Assembly: GCA_035048495.1 (NCBI GenBank)
Contig: CM068553.1
Span: forward strand, 22,941,190 to 23,005,189
DNA from: Euptelea pleiosperma
Lineage: Eukaryota; Streptophyta; Magnoliopsida; Ranunculales; Eupteleaceae
Direction of reading: 5' to 3'
DNA length: 64,000 bases
Positions 57,597 to 64,000 of the stretch are shown here, in pieces. The position numbers and the translations under genes are program-made. The notes beneath the pieces are model-generated. The model saw only the letters and a list, made by a program, of their open reading frames with translations. It was not told the DNA's origin and made no database searches. The first letter of the stretch is position 1. Each line of letters starts with the position of its first letter.

Positions 57597-58020
57597 CAAG
57601 GTTTAAAGAACGACCGTTATAACGGATTCGGACCTACCCCGTTACGTTATGGACCGTTAAAACGCCCAGAAAATAACGGCTGTTATAACGAAAATAACGG
57701 CCGTTATTTTCCGTTATAACGAAAATAACGACCGTTATTTTCTGGAAAACTTTGTGAAAAAAAGGATCGTTATTTTCATTTTTTTCCCGTTATTTTTCCG
57801 TTCTATTCCATTTTTTCCATTATTTTTCATTTTTGAAATTTTAAATTTCAAAATTTGAATTTTAGCGCCATTTTTTCTGTTATTTCCGTTATTTCCTGTT
57901 ATTTCCGTTATTTTCCCATTTTTTTCCGTTTTTGCCCCTGAGCGTTTTTTTCGTTATAACGGAAAAAATGGTAACGCCCCCAATCCGTTATACCGTTATA
58001 ACGGTCCCCTTTAAACCTTG
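57597..58020. mobile_element. hAT-like foldback element rich in AACGG/CCGTT (second copy)
   Basis: The perfect inverted ends CAAGGTTTAAAG and CTTTAAACCTTG, flanked by GTCTCGAC and GTCCTCGAC, are consistent with an 8-bp duplication plus a one-base change. The interior is CCGTTATAACGG, AATAACGGCCGTTATT and similar words. It has the same design as 22232-22646 but a different core (TATA against TTAA). Confidence 0.8.
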
Positions 58021-58052
58021 GTCCTCGACCTCTAAGCCCAAAGTTATGACAA

Positions 58053-59520
58053 TCTATATATCTATACTATAGCAAAGAAGTGGGCAACGTTCCTTTCTCT
58101 CCTCCACATTAAGGTGACGTGGCACTCTCCTCATGCAGAGTGCCATGTCATCGACACCGAATTTTCTATCATCTATTCTTCCTTCCTGCATTAATTCAAT
58201 TAATGACTATATCAAAATTGAATTGGTTACATTAAGTGTATATTATTCCAAAACCGTTACATACTATCCAAAACGTCTATCTCCTCTCTTAAAACGTCTA
58301 TTTAGTTTTTTAAAACGTCTTTCATTCTTAAAATGTCTCTTTGTTTTCTTAAAACTTCTTAAAACTCTCTTTAAAACGTCTCTACATTTTTCTAAAATGT
58401 CTATTTGGTTTCTTAAAACGTCTTTCATTCTTAAAATGTCTCTTTGTTTTCTTAAAACTTCCTAAAACTCTACTTAAAACGTCTCTACACTTTCCTAAAA
58501 CGTCAATCTATGCTTTTTTACCTAAAACTTCCTAAAATATCTCTGCTTTCCTTATAAAATCTCTCCCTCCATTGTCTAATGGCTAAAACGTCTCCTAACA
58601 AAAGACGCAGGAGCAAAAAAAAATTTTACATTGATGCGAACTAATCAACTTATTGACCGTGTATTTTTTTTGCCTCATTGTATATTTTTTCTCTTTTTTA
58701 GATTATTTTTTCATTTTTTTTTCTTTTTCTATTTAATTAGACAAAAATTGTACATTGACGGAGAAAACATCAGTGATCTTTTACACAACTCTCCACAAAA
58801 ATTACAGGCATGTCTCATCCACTTCTTTTTTGAATTTCTATTTTCTTTTTAATTTTTTTATCTATATTCTATATGTATATAACAGATTGAAAATAGCCTG
58901 ATAAATCGACGCAAATCTATTATTCTTAACAGCAATTACCAAGTTCTTTAGCACCCGCTTGGACTGATAGAGCTTTGTAGGCAACAAATGAAGAATGAAT
59001 AATATGATCGGCTGATCTTTTGTAGTATGATCACTTATCAAAATTTCAGAAGTGCAGGTGATATTTTTTTAAGACTCGGAGCTTTGAGAAGTTGCGCATC
59101 AAGCCAAAGAAAAAGAAATTGAGACAATTTTTGCTCTCGGCTACGAGGAACACTCTTAAGAATGAATGGACGTATGAATGTGGATAAAAAAAGAATGTCT
59201 TTTTTTTTTAAGATCAATTTGATGTATATGGCCGTATTAGTTAAGAATTATAATGTAAAATTGTAAACTAATGAGGATGTCTTGCTTATTGTATATTATT
59301 GTAGTTTTTTTTTTATTTTAAAGATCTTAATTATGAAGTTGCCAATAACACATTTTAGTCTTACATAATTATATTACCGTTTTAAAGGACGTGGTAACAT
59401 AATTATTCTAGATATTTTTACTAAATATATTTAGAGCATAGTATTAAATTTGTAGGTATTTTTTATATGCAAGGGGTCCAATTAGTGTTATTGGCCTGTG
59501 CTAAAGCACGAGGTAAGAAA
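58053..59520 (+). mobile_element. Possible Helitron remnant
   Basis: The left side reads TCTATATATCTATACTATAG followed by AAAGAAGTGGGC, similar to plant Helitron 5' ends. Near the right side CCTGTGCTAAAGCACGAGG (59495-59513) forms a short hairpin of the kind found just before Helitron 3' ends, but no clear CTRR end follows. The interior has short exon-like pieces between AT-rich segments. No RepHel protein is seen. Confidence 0.35.
58255..58570. repeat. AAAACGTCT-based tandem repeats
   Basis: About fifteen AAAACGTCT or AAAATGTCT words, arranged so that a unit of roughly 108 bp (starting TTAAAACGTCTTTCATTC) occurs twice, at about 58309 and 58417. Confidence 0.75.
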
Positions 59521-59802
59521 TTAAAAGAAATTTCTTTATAAACAAAGAAATTCAAAAAAAAATAAAAAACAAAAACTTTCATTATGACTAAATAAAAATT
59601 AAAAGGAAAATATAATTAGACCCCTTGTATATAAAAAATATCTACAAATTTAACACTATGCTCTAAATATATCTAGTAAAATAATCTCCAAAAAATATCT
59701 AGAATAATTATGTTACCACGTCCTTTAAAATGGTAATATAATTACGTAAGACTAAAATGTGTTATTGGCGACTTCATAAATAAGATCTTTAAGATAAAAA
59801 AA
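59304..59802. repeat. Large inverted duplication, arms about 180 bp
   Basis: The left arm 59304-59480 (AAAGATCTTAATTATGAAG ... TAACACATTTTAGTCTTAC ... GCAAGGGGTCC) is complementary to 59607-59802 (GACCCCTTGTAT ... GTAAGACTAAAATGTGTTA ... CTTCATAAATAAGATCTTT). The loop of about 125 bp contains the CCTGTGCT/AGCAC hairpin. The arms differ at several bases. It ends just before the probable MULE. Confidence 0.85.
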
Positions 59803-59889
59803 AAAATCGGAAAATTGCAGAAAAGAAAATAAACTTTAATTGATTTACAAAAAAGAATACAAGTTTTCGCAAATCCCAAAAAAGAAAAT

Positions 59890-59914
59890 GAAACGCCCTT
59901 TCAAAGGGCGTTTC
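59890..59914. promoter_or_regulatory. Palindrome 1, GAAACGCCCTTT-C-AAAGGGCGTTTC
   Basis: Perfect 12-bp arms around one central base. It is the first of three related palindromes upstream of the PMD gene. Confidence 0.85.
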
Positions 59915-59979
59915 GTCAGATGTCAGTCGCATCAGTCACCGCCCTGACTAACGAATGACTGATGGGCTGACACCCTGAC

Positions 59980-60002
59980 AAACGCCCTTTAAAAGGGCGT
60001 TT
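59980..60002. promoter_or_regulatory. Palindrome 2, AAACGCCCTTT-A-AAAGGGCGTTT
   Basis: Perfect 11-bp arms around a central A, with the same core as palindrome 1. Confidence 0.85.
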
Positions 60003-60044
60003 ATTCCTCATAAATGGTTTTTTAAAAAACGTTTTACTGAAAAA

Positions 60045-60063
60045 ACGCCCTTTGAAAGGGCGT
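60045..60063. promoter_or_regulatory. Palindrome 3, ACGCCCTTT-G-AAAGGGCGT
   Basis: Perfect 9-bp arms around a central G, followed by the CT-rich start region of the PMD transcript. Confidence 0.85.
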
Positions 60064-60238
60064 CTGCCAGGCGACGACTTTAAGTCGCTTTCACTTTCTC
60101 TCCCGCCTTCCCGCCTTCTCTCCTCTCCTCTTTCGCTCCTGTTCGTCGTTCCTTCCGGCGATTTCTCCCTCTCCCTCCGGCGGTCTCCTCGCGGTCTCCT
60201 CGCGCCTCCTTGCTCCGATCAAAGCGGCTCACAATCAG
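60064..60238 (+). other. Candidate 5'UTR exon of the PMD gene
   Basis: CT-rich sequence (TCTCTCCCGCC repeats) with no ATG-led frame of note, ending at a CAG/GTATG donor (60238/60239). The matching acceptor TTTTGTAG lies immediately before the PMD ATG at 60952, which implies a 713-bp leader intron as assembled. Transcript start and TATA element are not evident. Confidence 0.5.
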
Positions 60239-60320
60239 GTATGTTTTTTTTTTTTTTTTTTTAGTTTTTTTTTGGTTTGGTGGGGCTTGGGGGACCCCCA
60301 TTTTGGCCTACACAGTAAAA

Positions 60321-60420
60321 NNNNNNNNNNNNNNNNNNNNNNNNNNNNNNNNNNNNNNNNNNNNNNNNNNNNNNNNNNNNNNNNNNNNNNNNNNNNNNNN
60401 NNNNNNNNNNNNNNNNNNNN
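60321..60420. other. Assembly gap of 100 N
   Basis: Exactly 100 N, a conventional gap of unknown size. It separates the T-rich intron start from the telomere-like array, so their true distance is unknown. The frame at 60210-60446 running through it is not real. Confidence 0.98.
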
Positions 60421-60935
60421 CCCTCCCTAACCCTAACCTAACCTAACCCTAACCTAACCCTAACCCTAACCCTAACCCTAACCCTAAACCTAAACCCTAA
60501 CCCTAAACCCAACCCTAAACCCTAACCCTAACCTAACCTAACCCTAACCCTAACCCTAACCCTAAACCCTAAACCCTAAACCCTAAACCCTAACCCTAAA
60601 CCCTAAACCCTAACCCTAACCTAACCCTAAACCCTAACCCTAACCCTAAACCTAACCCTAAACCCTAACCCTACCCTAACCCTAAACCTAACCCTAAACC
60701 CTCCCTAACCCTAAACCCTAAACCTAACCCTAAACCCTAACCCTACCCTAACCCTAACCTAACCCTAAACCCTAACCCTAACCCTAAACCTAACCCTACC
60801 CTACCCTACCCCTAACCCTACCCTACCCCTACCCCTAACCCTAACCCTAACCCTAACCCTAAACCCTAAACCCTAAACCCTAACCCTAACCTAACCCTAA
60901 ACTCTAACCCTAACCCTACTCCTAACTCTAAAATT
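60421..60935. repeat. Telomere-like repeat array (CCCTAA/CCCTAAA, degenerate)
   Basis: Over 500 bp of mixed CCCTAAA, CCCTAA, CCTAA and CCCTA units. Plant telomere sequence is CCCTAAA; the irregular unit length indicates an old interstitial array or error-prone assembly rather than a functional telomere. It is bounded on the left by the gap and on the right by the PMD exon, inside the inferred leader intron. Confidence 0.93.
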
Positions 60936-60951
60936 CTAATTTTTTTTGTAG

Positions 60952-63302
60952 ATGGCGTATTATGTAAATGATGGTCGATTTCCGGGTGGCCCGACTACAG
61001 AGGAGGTCAGAGAGGCTCGATTACATCATCGAGCGAACGACATATTTGAGGGACATGTTAGTAATATATTCAATAATTTGAATTTATTTTAGACTTTTAT
61101 GAAATTTAATAAAAATTATTGATATATTTTAATAAATATAGGTTGACTATCCGATATTACGCTCAAGACAGCATGTGAGATGGGCAGATGGGTGGATCTT
61201 ATCCGATGCTCAACAGGGGCTAGTTGTGACAGCCGGATTCGGACTATACAGTCGTATCCGATGGTCTTATACAGATCGACCATTATGTTATGCGATTGCT
61301 GAGCGGTTTTGGCCGAAGACATCGACGTTTCATTTTGCCTTTGGAGAGATGTCGATCACATTAGAGGACACTCTACACTGTCTTGGCCTTAGTATCACGG
61401 GTAGGCCAGTGACTTTGAGTGAGACTCCTTCAGACTACACAGAGCCCATTACGAGATTATTGGGGATGCCGCCTGAAGATGGTATTGCTGCACGTGGTCG
61501 AATAAAATTATCATGGTTGAAGAGAAATTTTAAAAGATTACCAGACAACCCGACAAATCTTCAGGTATATTTTATAAGTATTTATCAATATGTTATATTT
61601 TATTTCTTTTATTCAATAAATATTAAAAATAAATAATATATTTGTTTATGTGCAGATTGAGTGTTACACACGTGCTTATTTATTAGCATTGTGTGGAAAC
61701 ACTCTTTTTTGTGATGCGACAGGCAGCTACGTGCATGCAAAGTTGCTGTTTTTGTTTGAGGATTTCAGCTTAGCAGGACAGTACGCCTGGGGGGCTGCTG
61801 TCCTTGCATATTTTTATAAACAGCTGAGTAGTTTTGTCCTTAAAAATAAGGACTGTCTTACGGGATGTGTGATGCTCTTGCAGGTAAGTAATTATTTGTC
61901 AGTTTTAAGGACATAAATTTTATATTATTTTATTTTTGTTTTAATAAATATTTATAAATTTATTTTTGTTGAAGATATGGGCGCATGAGCATTTGTCGGT
62001 TGGTAGGCCATTATTGTACTCTGTCGAATATAGATGTCCACTGGCATTGAGATGGACATTAGAAGAAAGAGAGTACGTAGAGGAGCCTACTCGAAATGTG
62101 GCTACCTACCGACAGGAGTTAGATTTACTTACTCCAAATCAGGTAAGTTATTTTTATCGATTGTATTTATTGATATAAACTTGTTATTTGTTTAATTTAT
62201 TAGTCTAATTATTTTTTTGTTTATAGGTTTGCTGGATGCCATACATTCGTTATTTTCCTCTGCCGGATGATATTCCAGCGACGATACACAATGCACGACA
62301 GTTCAGTCTTCATCGTGCTTGTATCATTTATTTGACACTGCTGTGTATCATCCGGCAGATAGATGTATGCGCCAGTTTGGCCTTCATCAGACTATCCCAG
62401 GTCCTCCGTTATCATGGGTGGTGGTGGGGGGCTAGTCGGAGAGCGACCCGGACAGCTATGGCAGTAGCTGTTCGTGATTGGGAGAGTAGATTTGATCGTT
62501 TTGCCATTGGTGGTCCGTTGTCTCATCATGTTATAGGTAAATATCATATTTTAGTTAATAAAGAAGTTCAATAGATTTGATCGCTTTAATTTATTTTTTG
62601 GCAGCTATTAGATGCGGCATATCAGACATGGTACGGTACCCCCCGTTTGTATAATATGGATGTACAATATGATGAAGAGCGGTATGTACCACGGGGATAT
62701 CGTGATGGATCTTACACTGAGTTGAGGGGCAGAGTTGATGTCGTGGTAAGTTAAGGTTTTGATATTATTAACTTGTTAAATTGTTTAATATATTAATATT
62801 AAATTTATTTTTGCAGATTGATCATTTGACCACGTACATCGATGAGTTGGAGATTGATCATCCTATGCGTGGTCGTCTACGCGATGATGTAGATTTATTG
62901 AGTACTGACCCGCATGCATCACTCAGAGCCCAGCAGCCAGCTGAGGGATATCACGTCCCTGTACGAGTTGTTCGTCGTCGTCGTGATGAGCCAGAGGACG
63001 CAGAGGATGTGGGCGAGGATATGGGAGAGGATATGAGAGAGGTTGGCATGGATGCTCCAGTAGAGCCGTGGGTGACGTTTGCGCGTGGATCTACATATGA
63101 CGGCAGATCTTTATTTGAGGGTAGATCTACATTTGATAGTGGATCTTCATCTCAGGTACATCATCCATCGACACCTACGCCACTTGCTCATCCACCTCAT
63201 GTACCAGTAGATCTATCCCAGCCTGGTCCATCGCAGGTTCACATCGCAGGTTCCCGTAGAGGTAGAGGTAGAGGTAGAGACAGAGGCAGAGGCAGAGATT
63301 AG
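60952..63302 (+). CDS. Plant mobile domain (PMD) protein, MAIN/MAIL-like, seven coding exons
   Basis: Exons: 60952-61056, 61142-61564, 61656-61883, 61975-62142, 62227-62529 (or 62536), 62605-62745 and 62817-63302. All introns are 70-100 bp and GT-AG. With the GTTATA donor at 62530 every junction is in phase and the product is 617 residues; the stronger-looking donor GTAAAT at 62537 would shift the frame, so either the weaker site is used or the copy is damaged there. The PMD fold covers exons 2-6 (WADGWILSDAQQGLVVTAG, FHFAFGEMSITLEDTLHCLG, YIRYFPLPDDIP, AAYQTWYGTPRLY). The C-terminus is acidic, then Ser/Pro-rich, then an Arg-Gly run (RRGRGRGRDRGRGRD). PMD proteins of the MAIN/MAIL1 type act in the nucleus with the phosphatase PP7L in gene and transposon silencing; transposon-borne copies are common and of unknown function. 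The ATG follows a splice acceptor directly. Confidence 0.82.
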
Positions 63303-63894
63303 TTTTTATCCATTTCTATGTATATTTTGCTTATGTTAGAAGACATTTTTATCATAAAACTTGTTTATTTTGATGTTGCTCTTATTCTACTATTTCTATT
63401 CATATGGACCTACGTATCATCTAAATCCCACGATTGGAATCAATACCTAGCTCACGCACTCCCATGTTTGCCTCATACCATAGTGGACCTATACACCAAA
63501 AGAAGCATATTTGTTGATTTTGGAACATTGGATTTAAGTGTAGGTCCACCATATGTGAAATTTATTGATTGCAAAATGATGTATGCATCATCACGTAGTA
63601 CTTATAAATTAAATTTGTACAAAATGAAACAAGAATTTACGTGGTTCCCCATTCATATTGGGTACATCCACGGACCATTTTTCTTTGGTCAAATCCACTA
63701 TTTTCTGATTTTAGTACAATATATATGTGAATAACTTTACATTACAAAAAAATAAAAAAAATACATCTTCAGTTTCTTCTTCGCTCCGCTTCACTTCATT
63801 CGTCTGAACTTGAGTTTCTCCTTCGCTCTATTCGACATTGCCTATTCTTTGATGACAAACAAATAAAAAAATACAAATCGAAATATAACTGATA
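63303..63894. other. Region between convergent PMD and transposase ends
   Basis: A 138-codon plus-strand frame at 63318-63734 has no similarity I recognise and is AT-rich. CATATGGACCTA near 63400 and AGGTCCACCATATG near 63543 are inverted, hinting at a small foldback insertion. Confidence 0.4.
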
Positions 63895-64000
63895 TTAAAT
63901 AGGATTTCTACAAGATGCCCGATTCTGTCCAATACCACCACAACGACGCAATGTAATGCTCGTACATCTCGAACATCGGTGTTTCGTCGATTTACTTTGG
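63895..64000 (-). CDS. C-terminal fragment of a MULE (MURA-like) transposase, partial
   Basis: The minus-strand frame entering from beyond 64000 ends at TAA 63895-63897. Its 34 visible residues are Cys/Arg-rich, with CSRC, then CGGIGQNRASC and an RNPI end. This resembles the zinc-knuckle tail of plant MULE transposases (consensus CxxCxxxGHNRxxC), with the usual His replaced by Gln. The rest, including the DDE core and SWIM domain, would lie to the right of the window. Confidence 0.5.
   Translation of the reverse strand, partial: QSKSTKHRCSRCTSITLRRCGGIGQNRASCRNPI

Larger units (their letters stand above)
59809..64000. mobile_element. Probable MULE carrying a plant mobile domain gene (left part; right end outside window)
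   Basis: From GGAAAATTGCAGAAAAG onward the sequence has an A-rich leader, three GCCCTTT/AAAGGGC palindromes, a spliced PMD gene on the plus strand and, convergent to it, the last exon of a MULE-transposase-like protein. PMD genes are known passengers of Mutator-like elements in plants. The left terminal repeat is inferred, because its partner would lie beyond 64000. A host PMD gene next to an unrelated MULE is the alternative. Confidence 0.55.

Noticed and set aside
60210..60446. Frame running through the N block
   Set aside because: It crosses an assembly gap and is not meaningful.
60421..60935. Functional chromosome end
   Set aside because: Units are irregular, coding sequence continues on the right, and the left is an assembly gap, so an interstitial array or misjoin is more likely.
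63318..63734. 138-codon plus-strand frame after the PMD gene
   Set aside because: AT-rich, no recognised domain, and it overlaps the expected 3' flanks of two convergent genes; probably chance.

Overview
This is eukaryotic nuclear DNA from a flowering plant. It has spliced genes with GT-AG introns, a CYP716-type cytochrome P450, plant-specific transposon families (Sirevirus Copia, CACTA/En-Spm, MULE, PIF/Harbinger, hAT-like) and (CCCTAAA)n telomere-like sequence. The P450 has an unusual I-helix motif (AGYST) that I associate, from memory only, with early-diverging angiosperms such as magnoliids. No search could be run, so the lineage is a guess. Most of the window is nested transposable elements. 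The only coding units I regard as possibly intact are the P450 at 14.2-18.4 kb and a plant mobile domain (PMD) gene at 61.0-63.3 kb.

Layout. (1) 1-13.5 kb: a CACTA element (III) whose left end lies outside the window. It is split by a complete Sirevirus-like Copia element (1345-13083, target duplication AACAC) with 1.6-kb LTRs, a broken gag and a broken env-like ORF, but no pol. That element is itself split by a 2.9-kb solo LTR of another family. (2) 13.6-18.5 kb: a Copia relic and then an intact three-exon P450 on the minus strand. Its 2.7-kb first intron is packed with foldback MITEs and one SINE. (3) 18.6-23.5 kb: a dense cluster of one foldback MITE family, with a three-level nest (MITE, then PIF/Harbinger-like element, then hAT-like foldback) dated in order by its target duplications. 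(4) 23.8-30.1 kb: CACTA element I with a nonsense-riddled, truncated transposase gene and a 93-bp minisatellite. (5) 31.0-35.4 kb: a solo LTR of the same Sirevirus family carrying another solo LTR of the 2.7-2.9-kb family. (6) 35.7-47.6 kb: CACTA element II (12 kb, duplication AAG) with decayed TNPD-like and TNPA-like genes and captured host gene fragments (a KH-domain FUBP-like gene and probably a B3-domain gene). (7) 47.7-51.6 kb: a third solo LTR, a diverged Sirevirus LTR, a hAT relic and a LINE tail. (8) 52.0-54.2 kb: a pseudogene copy of the P450. (9) 54.5-59.8 kb: MITEs, a second hAT-like foldback, a possible Helitron and an inverted duplication. (10) 59.8-64 kb: the left part of a probable MULE. 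It carries a PMD gene whose 5'UTR intron contains a 100-N assembly gap and about 0.5 kb of telomere-like repeat, three short palindromes upstream, and a convergent fragment of the MULE transposase C-terminus.

How it fits together: the host contribution is a tandem pair of CYP716-like P450s (one intact, one dead) in the same orientation, now separated by about 34 kb of inserted transposons. Everything else is selfish DNA, and its insertion order can be read from intact target-site duplications at ten or so junctions.
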